Shown: positions 34,513-46,573, counted from the first letter of the stretch. The stretch: DNA of 64,000 nucleotides from Apostichopus japonicus (GCF_037975245.1 NC_092582.1:3039001-3103000); one strand, 5' to 3'. Program-made: numbers and translations. The notes: generated by a model from the letters alone, not told the origin.

Positions 34513-37115
34513 ACTTACAGAGGGCGCTGTCATATTTAGTACACTGAAACTTAACAAGCCTTTGCTATCTGAATTTTAGAAGAATGGTGGTACACCATGA
34601 GTTAATCACCACTATATTAGTAAAATACAAGTCCCTTCTTAATTATTGAAGAATTGATCAGCAGAAACAGAAACAGAAACATCCTTTTAAGTTTCAAGCC
34701 AAACTGGATCAACATTTCAAGATGCGTTTTCTACAAAATATGTTTGGTTAGGCCCTAGTGGAACCCATGGCCGATCATCCAGTGCATTGGTGTGGAAGTT
34801 CACCCAACGTGTTCACACACTGGTAAGCACTTTCACGTGATCTTAATTGATCTGTAAACAGCACAGATCACTCACATTGGGATGTATAAATGACAACGCC
34901 CTCTATTGAAGTTGCTGGGGTGCCCAATACAAAAAATGCTCACCCACAGATTTACACGTACAAAAAGCAAACAAGTTTAACACAAATAACCAAAATAAAA
35001 TCAGATATGATCAAAATTGTCAAAAAAGTGATAATTTTGTGAGAAACATCACGTACTGAGCCAAATACATGTGATGTGAGTAATTTCACTGCAAAAGCAC
35101 AACTTTTGAATTTCTGAATTGGAAGCTTTCTTGTAACATGTTTTCATCTCTTGAATTTTTTTAAGGTAAACATTACAGTGTTTTAAAATATATGAAAAGC
35201 ATTGACAATGTTATACGCTTTAAAATGATTGTATATATGAAAATGTAAATTTACTCCCTGTTCCTACGCAGCTACTGAATGTCCTTTTGCATCACGTCAA
35301 TATCTGACCATTTTAAATTGCTAAGCAGACCGCTCGACCTATTCGTTATAAGTTTGGTTTGTTTGTCCCGGAAATGTGCCAGCTGAATACGATGGTTGTT
35401 TCCATGATAAATATTTCAAGCTGGCCTCTCATAATTGTGATGAAACCTGATGAAAGTGACAAGAACATATGTAGCCAAAGTTACAGTCATAGATTGGCCC
35501 TGACAACTTACCACAATCTGCGCTTTACAGAGATAGCGTTGGCCTCCCAAAATCACCAGCAACGGTAAATCATGGAGATGTTTGCAACGCAAAATGTAGA
35601 GAGAGAGAGAGCTACAAAGGCTATAAAAAATAACCCAGCATTTCCTTCATGGGTCAAGAGCCTCAAATAATGAAAGAGTTTTTTTCTCTTTTTTTTCACA
35701 AACAAGGCAATAAGAATCACCCATGTTGAATTAATTCCATAAGACACAGACTTGAAGTAAACAATGGTTTTTCAAGCAAGTCACATCAACAATTAAAGTA
35801 CAGTAAGCAATGAGAATAATTGATAAGAGAGTAAAGAAATATCGTTGCAGCAGACCGTAAAGGATTGGTACTGGCTTTGATTCTTAATTAAAAGTAGCAC
35901 AGACCTTGCGGGTGGACCGTGGGGGTGAAAAATGGAAAAAATTTGGACTTTTTAAAGAACTTTTTTTTTTAATTTATATTTTAAATTTTTAAATTATTAG
36001 ACCTAGGGGGTGGAAAATTACCTTTAACCACCAAGGGCCCCAGGGGATCATGGTCAGCAACGATTTTCAGTACAGTAATTTCAACACCACTGTACATTGG
36101 TCTCTCTTCTGAAACCCTTATTGACCCTCCCACCAACCCCCCTCCCCCACCATTCTCAAATTTGTGTAAGGGTCTGTACCACAAGACCACTGTACCTACT
36201 TCAGAGTATGTGTCGCAGCCCATATCATCATTCCAGGAAGCAAATGTGTACAATGGGGCTTGTTCTAATCTGTCTTGTTCTAATGGCCTTGTTCTAATGT
36301 ATGTAGAATAACCAATTACAGGTATAGTACCACACTAGCTGTATACGTGTCACTATCTCTATGTACAGTTAACATTTCAGCTGATGTCTGATCCATCGTA
36401 CCTACAAGTTATGACTTATTAAAACAGTTACTTGTCTGAATGGAATATATGTTGTCCCCTGCCAGGTCTATGGAATTTGAACACGCAGTTTATGATATGC
36501 AGGTATTCAAATGACAAGCAACGCACCTGCTTCAAGTGATCTGTAAAATTATCACATGCTGATATTTGATAAAATATAAATACTATTTCTACTGTCATGC
36601 CTGGTTTATGAAATGTAAAACTTGTTATGGTTAAATGCAACATGGGCTATATATATTTTATGTAAATGTGAAATTATCAAATATAACGTGAGTTATATAA
36701 TGAAATGTCACATGTTATTATGTAATGTACGTAAAACATGGCTGTGTAATGTGAGGATTTGGTTATGAAACGTTACGTGAGGTTATGTAATATTCATTAT
36801 AATATGACAAAGCAACGTGCCAGCTGTTTTAGACGATCATCAAACTTGAATCTCTTCAAGGCAAATTTTTTAATTAATTATTTACACTCAGAATTAAATA
36901 CGATTCTAGAAAGGTCAAGATCACTTTCAGATTTCACAAAAGTATCATCAAGGGAGACAGTTCTACTTTAGAATTATTTAAAGCCTTATTTACAAGATCG
37001 ATGAAAATTAATTACCTTGAACTTAAAAACAGTGACTCATGAAACTATCCTTAAAGGTTTTCTAGATACTGGCTTCACTTTGAGAGTGAAGAACTATTGT
37101 AATAGATTGATGAAT
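34513..37115. other. AT-rich stretch, no recognised gene
   Basis: A minus-strand frame at 35981-36253 (90 codons, with a glycine run from GGT-like repeats) has no recognised domain and lies in sequence with C runs. A short GA repeat lies at 35600. Confidence 0.45.
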
Positions 37116-37690
37116 CTTGTTTATTAATACTACAGTAATACTTCTATGATACCACAGAGCTACATGCAGTACATACATAGGCGTAGGAGGCGGGGGGCCT
37201 AGGGGGGGGGTTGCAGCCCCCCAAACCAAATATTTCTGAAAAAAAATTGGAAAATATGCAAAAAATTTGGTTATATTTTTCGGGCAAGTCATTACAGCCC
37301 CCCAAATCAAATTGGTCTCATACGTCTATGAGTATATAGACTGACATGTTTGAAATGCTATTCCTTTACTTGTAATATAGCAATGAAATTGATTATTCTG
37401 GGTATAAATTGAACCTGGCAATCACAAATTGACATTACAATAGTGTAAACCCACTTGTAAAACACTGATTTATCCAAACTTGTTAATTAATACTACAGTA
37501 ATACTCCTTTGATACCCAGAGTAATATGCAGTATATATATAGACTGACATGTTTGAAAAGCTCTTCCTTTTACTTGTAATATAGTAATGAAATTTAAAAT
37601 TCTGGGTATTAATTATGCACCTGGCAATCACAAATTGACATTACAACAGTATAAAACCACTCGTAAAATATTGACTTATCCAACCGTTTT
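37116..37690. repeat. About 200-bp tandem duplication, one copy interrupted by a MITE
   Basis: The segment starting CTTGTTTATTAATACTACAG at 37116 is repeated from 37479. Shared later words include AGACTGACATGTTTGAAA, TTACTTGTAATATAG and CAATCACAAATTGACATTAC. Only the first copy contains the 155-base insertion at 37176-37330. Confidence 0.85.
37168..37338. mobile_element. hAT-type MITE (155 bp) with 8-bp target duplication
   Basis: Inverted ends CATAGGCGTAGGAG and CATAGACGTATGAG (read inward from the right) bound 37176-37330. The flanks are AGTACATA and AGTATATA, a 7-of-8 match. The second copy of the surrounding duplication has the site without the element. Inside, CAGCCCCCCAAA occurs twice in the same orientation. 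Confidence 0.75.
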
Positions 37691-38769
37691 AGGTTTTTTG
37701 TCAATTTTCAGTTTTATATGTAGTAATGGAGATTCTTCTCGAAAAAAACAATTTGCGTACGCAGATGGTTGACATGTGATTCCACACAGTGCTGGCACGA
37801 AATACAGACCGACCAATCAGCTAATATATATACGACCACATCATCTGAGAGACAGCCGTTTACCTTGACCTTTCCCCTGTGGATAGTATGACACATTAGG
37901 GGCAGAAAAGCTAAAAGATTGCTAGGTGGCAGGATGTTTTTCACAGTACAGAGTTGTTTTACTCCAGCTATCGAAGCAAACACAAGCATCACGTTTTATG
38001 TACATTGCCAATAGTTTGCTTATTTACCAAAAAGAGTTCAACTTTAAAGAATTATGTTAATGATATGTAAATTATATGTTAATACATGTAGATCTTCTTC
38101 TACCAGCTTGATCTGAAATAAAATTGAATAATTCTCTATACATACAAAACATTTGAAGGTTATTCAAATACTTGAATTTGAATGGTTGCAGACAGCAAGA
38201 GAAATGAAGCTCCTATTTTTGATGTAATTGACACAGAAAATCAAGTCAATTTTGTGGTACCTCAGAAGAAGTAGATACTTCGTCCTAAGTTCCTCAAGAC
38301 CCTATGTGTCCTTTCATATACAAGTGAGGTACAGCTCGTAGCAAACGAAATGCATCTTTAAGAACAGTGTGTGTACATATGTATAAACTTCTTCAATGAG
38401 TTTATGGAACTCATGTGTACACATAATTTTAAATATTCATCGATTTGTGATGCCGACTACCTACAGACAATCATAAAAGAGGATTTATATATTGTTTATC
38501 ATTTCTTGACCCTTCTGGAAAATGTAAATAGTTTAAAGCAGTAACTAGAACAGTAACCGTGTATATTTATATATTCGTATATGTACACTGTTCATATTTT
38601 GGCAACTATTTACAGGGCTAATGTTAGAATGGTAAGTGGTTTATTCTTAGCATAAGCTCTCTTTGCATGAGCACAACCAGCTAGGATTGAATCCTGGTGT
38701 GATCTCCTACTTACATATATTCGAAACTTTACATGGTTTGCATAGTTAAGAGTGATGAGCTTTTAGCTG
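37691..38769. other. AT-rich stretch, no recognised feature
   Basis: Only unmatched short frames are present; the next recognised feature is the DIRS gag relic. Confidence 0.5.
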
Positions 38770-40190
38770 CCTTATCCCAAAGGGAGATTGCTGATGTTGT
38801 GTGGATACAGGTAAACAAAGTAAATAAGTACATAAGTCCTGAACTCTGACTTTGCCAGGGTCTCCCTCCTTGAAACTTCTGCCTGGAGTTTCTTCTGGAA
38901 GTACAGTACCCTGCAAACTGGTCTTCCCCTAAGAATGGTAGGCTGGTCATTATTGCCTTCGCCTCTAATGAAGGCCATCTTATGGAGGACACCACGTTCT
39001 CTCTTCTCGAGGTCAAGACCTTGCGAAGAGCCTAGCAAATTGGTTCTAAGCCAGTCTCATCGAGGGTCCCAAGAGTGATAATGATTGACTTGCCTCATTT
39101 CTAGAGGCCTGGGCATCATCCCCTGGCACTTGCTGACGATACCAAATCAGCACCTTGGCAACCAACATCATCACTAATGTCAATATCATGCCTGATCGGG
39201 ATGCAACATCCATATCTACCAGGACCTCATCCAATCTCTTCTGGGCTGGATCTCTAAAGAACTAGGATGATGATGATCCCTGTTCTGCTCTTAACTTTTC
39301 CTTTGCCTCTTGAGGGATCAGCTGTCATCTAAACAGGCTCTTCCAGGTGTCTCCAGGAACCCTTATAGCTCTGTCAACTTTTGCTAGAACGGCAGTCCAT
39401 CTCTTTTTACTGGCTATGGCTTCAAATCTTTTGCAGCAGGACACATCCACGGGCATCGTAGGTCTCAGTCTTGTGGTACTCTCACCTGTGGGCATCAGCT
39501 TGGACACCTAGGCCTGATTAGGGACCTGCTCTTCTGGTTCCTTCTGGTTTCCTGAAAATTTCTGCTGCTATTGCAGCCAGTTCTGGAGGCACCATCGTCC
39601 CCTCTACTGGGGGTTCCTCATCTTCCATATCCTCTGGGAGTGAACTGCTCCAAGCCCATTTCAAACCCAAAATGTTCCTCTAGTTTGTCTTCCAAGCCTG
39701 AAAGCACCATGGAAGCTCTGCAGTCCTGCTCCGCGAATGATCTTTCTGGTTCTGTGACCGTCACCGATGTGGAGGCCCCTGTTTCCGAGCCTCTGTTATA
39801 TCTGCTTTCTCAATGGGAGAGCTTTTGTCTTGATATCTTTCCAGTTACAGCTTCAGGAGGCCGATTCATTGACCCAAACAGGCTGGTTCCTTCTCGTGTC
39901 TCCTCCTTGGGAATCGACATCTCCTCTTTGCTCTTCGCTATCCAATTGTCAGAGGAGTCCGATGACAGGCCCAGGAGACCATCTCCTACTCCTGCAGCCT
40001 CTCAGGAACAGCGATCGGGATCTACTGCGACCATGTTCCCGACTTTGGGTACTTGACCTCCTCATCGGACGACCTTCTTTTGGCGACCCTCCGGTCGCGT
40101 CCAACTCTCTCTGTGCTCCTGTGGCGGGCAGACCACTGTCTTGCATCCCTGTTGGGACCAGTTCTCCCTTTTTCTGCGGCCCTGTCATCG
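38770..40190 (-). pseudogene. DIRS gag-like ORF1, frameshifted
   Basis: Minus-strand pieces in order are an Arg/Ser-rich part (SREHGRSRSRSLFLRGCRSR, 40188-39949), CKRFEAIASKKRWTAVLAKV (39507-39325), a further fragment at 39234-39046, and RRENVVSSIRWPSLEA with LPFLGEDQFAGY (39016 onward). The last part resembles the P-F-x-G-x-x-L-F-G region of DIRS ORF1 proteins as I know them. At least three frame changes or stops separate the pieces. Its neighbours are the leader and left terminal repeat upstream, and the break at 38770. Confidence 0.55.
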
Positions 40191-41031
40191 CTCCTCTCTG
40201 TGTCCCTGTGGACGCTACCTGGACCCCGAGAATGCTACTTCCTTTTGCAACCCAGCATTGTTTGCAGTCGCTCTGCGACCGACTGGTCTTTTATTTTCCC
40301 CCTCTGGTTAATTGTGCCGAAAAATGGGGTTACAAAAGGAGGAAGGAATAGTAGCTACAAAGGAGGCCTCAAAATTTATGAAAAGTAACTAAGCAACATG
40401 CTTCGACTAAGCTAGAAGCAGGAGGCTTACAAGGGGAACAGCATGCGGCTTGATTCTTAACTATACAGATACAATGAAGGCCAATGAGGGGAAAGGAGAG
40501 GTAGAAAACTCACTAGAAAAACGCATTTAAAAGCTAGAGAAGGGAAACAGAGATAAGTGATCGAAGTACACAAGTAACATATAAATGTATCGTACACATG
40601 ACCCATACACAAAATACACATATATACTAAGGGCTGGAAGGGCGGGCAAACTAGCGTCGCAGTTCGCAGAACTAGTACCTGTGTCCCCAATATGCTATAC
40701 GGGAAAAGGGCTATCCCAAAAAAGGGCTGTCCCCAAAAAAAAGGATACTTATCGGGCTGTGCACAAAAGATCACAGGATAAATTCCTTATTCCAATTAGG
40801 AGTAAAAAGGCCTCAAAATACACAGTTCCGTATGTATTGAAGATAGGAATAATTTGACACACAAAATGGACGTCTCGACACTTTGGGTGGTAGAATGAGA
40901 AGGGCATTGACCCAAGAGGTCAGGACATAGAGGGCACACAATGTTAAAAGGTTACCAGTTTGTCTATAGGTACGGAATAACGTGAATGCTACGGTCATGG
41001 AGAGACAGGTAAGCGAGGAGCGAAGTAAATT
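38770..41031 (-). mobile_element. DIRS-like element: left terminal repeat, leader and gag
   Basis: On the minus strand the element starts at 41031 with ATTTACTTCGCTCCTCGCTT, continues through a terminal repeat with ATAGAGGGCACACAATG (plus strand, 40928) and the leader word CAGCCCGATAAGTATCC (near 40755), and enters a gag-like region. It stops near 38770, before any pol sequence. It supplies the 5' organisation that is missing at 1.7-3.9 kb, where the 3' organisation is preserved. Confidence 0.7.
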
Positions 41032-41862
41032 TATCACATGTCTACTTTAATGTACCTATATAGAAAGGTGATGAAAAGCTACTTCAATGTGAATATTGTA
41101 CTAATCAGTTGAAGGAATCAGTGTATATGCAAAATGTGAGTTTATGTAATGAAATGAAATTAACTGAAACGAACACATCCTGATGCTTTTAAAAAAACAA
41201 TATTTATAATTAAGTGCAACAAATAAATTGCAAATGTGAATGATTTTGTACTAAATACTACTTTACAGTAAAGCTACTATAAAAATACTGTATCTATTAA
41301 ACTAAATTCTTATGAATATTTATTGAAATATATAAATTTATAATGCAGGGTCATAATACTGCACTACACTAGACTCTAAAGATGTACATTCAAACTGAAT
41401 AAATTAAAAAATTGACTTGATACCCTTATTCAGTCACATCTACAGCAAAGCAAAGCTGCACACATTGCTCATGAATCTAAGCTCGCCAGATGTAAATCCC
41501 TTCCGACAACTCTTTATCTCCATGTTTTCATTAACATGCCTTTCCCATGCTCTACCCGGTGCTCGTAATGAAAAAGAAAGTAAGCCTTTTATTTACATAG
41601 CATACATACAGACTAGGGATACTGCGCCAAGAATCTCAAGATGAATGTATACACACTGCAGGGAATATTCTCCATCACACTTTACAGGCACCTCAGCTTG
41701 TTAATCAGTCCACATCTACACACGTAGACTTCGTTACAGTATAGAGACTGTCTGTAAGTCAATCCATACAACGTTCAAGTACCCAATCTCCTCTTAATAT
41801 CACAATGACAAAACTCGAAGACATTTTTCTATTTTTTTTTTTAACTGAAATAGAACACCTAC

Positions 41863-41884
41863 CCCTGTCATCCATGAATCCCAT
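41863..41884 (-). CDS. Candidate alternative first coding exon of the stomatin-family gene
   Basis: The minus strand has GACCATGG, a strong translation-start context, opening MGFMDDR plus one base before the donor AGGG/GTAGGT, which is near consensus. The split codon is again phase 1, so splicing to exon 2 at 14212 would give MGFMDDRAGEPEGG followed by the membrane hairpin. The block at 41860-42250 is unusually rich in CG dinucleotides for this window, fitting a promoter. The region is also open on the plus strand (41845-42066) behind a pyrimidine tract, so an exon of another gene on that strand cannot be excluded. Confidence 0.35.
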
Positions 41885-42300
41885 GGTCGTCCAGAAGACG
41901 TTATCCCGATATACGCTTCCGAAAGGGAATCCGAGGAGAGAGCTCTAAAAAAATGCGACCGCATTGAATGTTATCAGCCTACATATCAAAGAGTTCTTAT
42001 ATATAGCGGTTTACCGGTCGTTCGGTCTACTATCCACATCCACGACGACGACGACATTAGTCCTTAAATCCCGGTCTCATCTCCATTTGGCAGCTCCGAC
42101 TGTTCCGTGATTTAAGACTCCTTAAAGCAAACCTGGCCAAGGTGACAGTGATAGTATCCCGATGGCTTGTGTTGTTTATTTTGAGGCGAATGAGTGGCTT
42201 GCTCCGCAGCCAGTCAACTGTTCCCCTCCTAACTCATTAGAGAATTGAAACATTTGCCTCTTTGCTGAGATGGAGATTCTCGGACCTTATACGTGTTCTT
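41885..42300 (-). promoter_or_regulatory. Putative alternative promoter region, richer in CG
   Basis: CG dinucleotides cluster at 41907-41965 and 42008-42055, including a (CGA)n run, immediately upstream of the strong-context ATG at 41884. No TATA or initiator element is assigned. Confidence 0.3.
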
Positions 42301-43509
42301 GATATAGCTCTCTCTCTTTTTTTCCTTCTTTCTGGCTAAAATTATCTCCACATTGGCACATAAATCCCTGTGTCACACAAAAGCTTTCCACAATTAACAA
42401 TGGCTGCTTAAATCCCGTCGTCCAGGATCCAGTTGTAAAATATGCCAGATAATTACGGTTTGACTATGAATCAAGCTCTGTCTGTCTGTCTTTTTTTTTT
42501 TTTTTTTTTTTTTGGGGGGGGGGAGAATAATAGAAATAGTCTCTTTTCTTGTCTCAATAAAAGTCAGTGATTGTCAAAATGATTGGGTGGATTTTTGCTT
42601 CATGGCATCCAAATCCAAGTTTAGAACACAGCCTCATTTCTCTCTCATTATTATTATTTTTTTTTAATGTTTCTCATATTTTTTATAGAGGCCGATATGT
42701 GACTACTTTGTGTCCTCATGCATCAGTTAATAGAAGGTGTACTAATTACCATCTGGCTATAATAATCAATTCACTTAGCACCATATCAAGGATTGGAGGT
42801 ACGCACTTTATACCCTGAATTGAAGATGCACTACTAGCTTAATCAGAAGCATATACAAGTTGTACATTTTCATTCTAACCCAACAACCCCTTATCTATAA
42901 AAGATCTTTCCAAGAAGCCAAATTAGTTTGTTTTATTCCAGTAATTTCACAAACACGATCAAGTATTTATTTACAAAATTGAAAGAAACTTGACTGATGA
43001 TATGTATGCTTTGTGGGCGTCACAATGTGCATGACTTTCGACAAAAGCGTTCAATTTTTTTTTATTCCATGCAGTTGTTTTAATATTCATTTAACGGAAT
43101 AATTTGCGAGACTTTTCAAATGATCGTACCCTACAGTTTTGTTTTCAATGCTAGGCCCTTAACCTCCACTACCTTCTGTCTAGGGTTATTATATGGACAT
43201 AATATGGTGACATCATTTCATGTGCCATAACCTGCAGTTGTCTAAATTAAATATGACCAAAAATATATTTCTTGTTCAATTATTATTACTTTTTTTCCAT
43301 CAAGACATTCAGTCTTTCAAGTTTTTTCCCGGCAACAAATGGTTTCTTCCTAATAGTTACTTAAAAATTCCAATTTGAAACCATACGAATATTGTTGCAC
43401 AATTATGGACAGTCCGTTGGCATATAGCTCTCATCATGATCTGATCCACTAAAATAGTCTAAAAAATAGGTATGAGACGTTTTTCCTCATTGCATGTAAT
43501 TACCGGTCC

Positions 43510-44606
43510 CTGAGTTAATAATAAGAGTAATACAGTAGATTTTTATAGCGCCTTACATAGAAAATTCACAAAGCACTTAACAACAGTTCAGTCCTTGAAC
43601 AAGTCAGTTTTGAGAGAGAGGGTTTGCAGGAGTTCACAGATGCTGCGCTACAAATGGTAAGTTGTTCTATATTGCTGGAGCTGAGACAGAAAATGACCTG
43701 TCATCGTAATTGGAGGTACGAACAGATGATGGCCAACAAAGCAAACACTGTGAAGATGAGCGAAAAGAGCGAGAAGGCTGGTAATCTGACACAAGACCAG
43801 TCAGATATATTGGTGCCATGCCACCGCTTAAAGCCTTGTATGTGAGCAATACGATTGTGTATTTCATACGGTCTAGAATGGGTAGCCAGTGAAGTTCTTG
43901 AAGAATTGGTTTGATATGATCATGCTTCCTGCTCCAACTAACCAGTGAAGCAGCTGAGTTTTGCACACGCTGCTACTTTTCGATCTCACTTGCCGGTAGT
44001 CCATGGAGAAGACTTTTACAGTTATCAAGGCGTGTTGATACTAAAGCATGCACAAGATGCTCCGTGGATGTGCTATCAAGATATCTACGTAGACAGCTAA
44101 TGTTGTGACTAGTAAAGGAAGCTGTTTGGACGATTTTCCTCCCGTGGTCCTTCATGTCTAGCACCTTGTCTAGATGTTAACTCCAAGGCTCCTAACAACA
44201 TTGGAGATATTGAAAATGGAGTTACCGATCATGACGTCAGCCGGCGGAGTCAGGCATTTAAAAAAACTGGAGTTGATGAAAGCACCTCAGGTTTCGAGTC
44301 ATCTAACATTAGTTTATTTAGAATTGACCATACTTTAATATCACAAACGCACTGCTGAATCTGAGAGATTGCTTCTGAGCGGTCACTCCGATTCAAGATC
44401 AAGTGGTCATAATTGACACCATGTGCTGAGATTACATGATCACTGAGTGGTACAGTGTTCAGTGTGAACAAGCTGGAGACCCAAAATGGATCCTTGTGGA
44501 ACGAATCCTTGTAGAAACGGATCCTTGTGGAATAGAGGTCATCAGAGAAAACGCTCTGAACGTTATAACCCTTTAGACACGGTCGCGTAGATATGACGTT
44601 AGCCAC
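43510..44606 (-). pseudogene. L2-type LINE, reverse transcriptase 3' part, degenerate
   Basis: Three minus-strand pieces follow one another. 44606-44250 has FWVSSLFTLNTVPLSDHV and EAISQIQQCVCDIKVW. 44164-43973 has RRYLDSTSTEHLVHALVSTR and LDNC-LLHGLP. 43966-43667 has HIKPILQELHWLPILDRMKY and LLTYKALSGGMAPIYL. These are the thumb and C-terminal blocks of L2/CR1-like non-LTR reverse transcriptases. The catalytic YADD segment is missing between HGVNYDHL and NRSDRSEA. A C-terminal KTDLFKD stop and a 3' end with AGGCGCTATAAAAATCTACT and an ATT-rich tail (about 43510) complete the element. Confidence 0.85.
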
Positions 44607-44845
44607 TGTAGAGATGATACAGGCAGTAGCATTGAAGCAATGAGGTTTAGCAATTGGGAGGTTCGGGTTAGATCCCCAGCCGGGTCATAGCAAGTTGGGT
44701 TTTTCATCCAAGAGCAATCTACAGTTTTTCCATCTGAAATGACTTTCTAAATTGAACCGATTCCAAAATTTGAGTTAAAATGTTGAATTGGAAGCCACCT
44801 GACATGAAAGTTGGAATGTATAAGCCCTGGCAGGCTTCTCCTACA
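44602..44845 (+). mobile_element. tRNA-derived SINE, copy 1
   Basis: It matches the reverse complement of 48285-48532. Shared words include TTGAAGCAATGAGG, TTTTTCATCCAAGAGCAATC, CATCTGAAATGACTTTCTAA and ATGTTGAATTGGAAGCCAC. The B box region here is GGTTCGGGTTAGATCCCC. It starts directly at the 5' break of the LINE at 44606. Confidence 0.75.
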
Positions 44846-44879
44846 TTCGTGGTTGCATAAGCATCGTAAAAAAAAACTG

Positions 44880-45534
44880 CCAGATTTTTATTATTTATTA
44901 TGAAAGTTAAACGATAACAACAATTTATCACCATTATCGCTGCCATAGTGTTTACATGGATGTCATTTTTCTCTTGGAAACATCCAAACAACGAGGTACT
45001 GTCGTTCAACACTATTGTTGACTGATCTACACGACAAACAGTACACCAGTCTTGCATATTCCAAGAATGATTTACAGAGATATATCTACATTGACGTAAG
45101 GCAAACTTGCGATACATAACTTCGTAGTAAAAGTATGTGAAAGAGCACGAGTCCCAAGGAAAGATGAATTTCCCTTGGCTATGAGTACAAGTAAGTGTGT
45201 GTACAAGGCTCTAATTAAGGACCAGCACCGAGTACATAACCTTGCAAGAGAAACCTATACATGCTAGTCATTCTTTATCGTGAATTCATCCAAACAGCGA
45301 GGTACAACTAAAATCTCTTGTTGATAGATCTATGCGATAGACTGTACAAGAGTCTTGGATATATGCCAAGAATGATTTATAGAGAGGTCCACATTGACAT
45401 CTGGCAAACTTATTGAATTCGCAATGGTAGGTTATTGTTATAGCGTACATGACTTGTAGAAACAGTACATGCAATAAGCTTGAGTACCAGTACAAGCAGA
45501 ATTTCCCTTGACATGAGTACAAGCCTCTAAGCAT
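44880..45534 (-). repeat. Diverged tandem duplication carrying two similar ORFs of unknown function
   Basis: Minus-strand frames of 132 codons (45117-44719) and 82 codons (45534-45286) both contain QD-CTV-R-D-ST and TSLFG at the same spacing, preceded by a Cys-x-Cys or Gln-Cys step. The DNA units are about 305 bases apart (CATCCAAACAACGAGGTAC and CATCCAAACAGCGAGGTAC). The shared words do not match any family I know. The first frame runs into the SINE at its 3' end, so it is not an intact gene. Confidence 0.55.
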
Positions 45535-45931
45535 GAGTATGACTACCTAAACCTTGCACGAGTACCTATAAACTTGATTTTCAAAGTGTCCAAAAGACCA
45601 TGGATGAGAAAAAGTACAGGCAATTAAGATATAATTACAAGTAAAACTACAGACTACAGGTAAATACAAGTTGGTAACCAAGATATGTCGGTTTTTACTG
45701 GTAAATTGAGAGTAAGGGCCAGAGGGCATTCAACAGAACCTAAACTATTATTGCTAAATAGCTATAACTGTTTACTCCGCAACAAATGTTCTATTTTTAA
45801 GTTACAATATATATATATGAAATACACAATAAAAGAAGTCCACTTGAAAATAAACTTTGAGTAATAGAATAAAGTGGGTGAGTGACAGGTAGTGACCAGT
45901 CTCAGAGGATGTACATTGATAAGATGGTTTC

Positions 45932-46148
45932 CCCAAACCTTAACCGGTTTGTGAATTAACGAGCGACGTACTCACCTCATATAACCTATGCATTACCGTA
46001 TTAACCTCGCTCTAGCATCTGGCAATTTGTCTGTATGTAAGTGTGGCCATCTCCCTTCCGTAATTGCCAGCTGTTACGCAAGTATCGCTCTCTTATTGCT
46101 CTCACTAAATCCTAATACGGTAATGCATAGGTTATATGAGGTGAGGGA
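45932..46148 (-). mobile_element. Second DIRS-like terminal family, complete mini-element (about 215 bp)
   Basis: On the minus strand the left end CTCACCTCATATAACCTATG (46146 downward) and the right end CATAGGTTATATGAGGTGAG are inverted repeats extending through TGCATTACCGTATTA. The right end continues to GCTCGTTAATTCACAAACCG. Between them is the non-coding interior shared with 9704-9892. The element abuts a first-family terminus at 46150. Confidence 0.65.
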
Positions 46149-46149
46149 G

Positions 46150-46228
46150 TACGCGCTGTGAATACCAGTTCACTCTATAGGCACGGAAGAAAGAGAGTGT
46201 TGTGGGGAGACAGGTGAGCGAGGCAGAT
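46150..46228 (-). mobile_element. DIRS-type left terminal repeat, solo copy
   Basis: GAATACCAGTTCACTCTATA, GGCACGGAAGAAAGAGAGTG and GTGGGGAGACAGGTGAGCGA occur in terminal-repeat order. Confidence 0.6.
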
Positions 46229-46573
46229 ACAATGTTTTCTAAATTTCAGGTAAGCTACTAACATTATTGAAATCCCTGTATCAGTTATACAACAACAATA
46301 ATTCTTTAAGAGTCATCTGTACTAAATGGTAACAGATGCTAAAATTGGTTGAAAATATATCATTAAAATAAAATTAATAATTGGTTCCAGTTTAAATCAA
46401 AATTTTATGGCCCAGAAAATTCTTCCTACAAGTATCAACCACAGACAAAGACAAAATCGGAAAATGTCAAGAATTTTTAGGTTTTTTGTGTGTGTGTGTG
46501 TATTTTACACACATTTTTGTGTGTGTGTATTTTAGTATGAAATTGAGAACTGACAAATTAACATTCGTTACAT

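Noticed and set aside
35981-36253. 90-codon minus-strand frame with TFASWNDDMGCDTYSEVG
   Set aside because: No recognised family, splice sites or neighbours; the glycine run derives from a C-rich stretch.
41845-42066. A plus-strand open frame behind a pyrimidine tract and AG, ending in an aspartate run
   Set aside because: No donor or recognised motif. The aspartates come from a (GAC)n run, and the minus-strand start context and donor are stronger. Kept only as an alternative in the 41863 entry.
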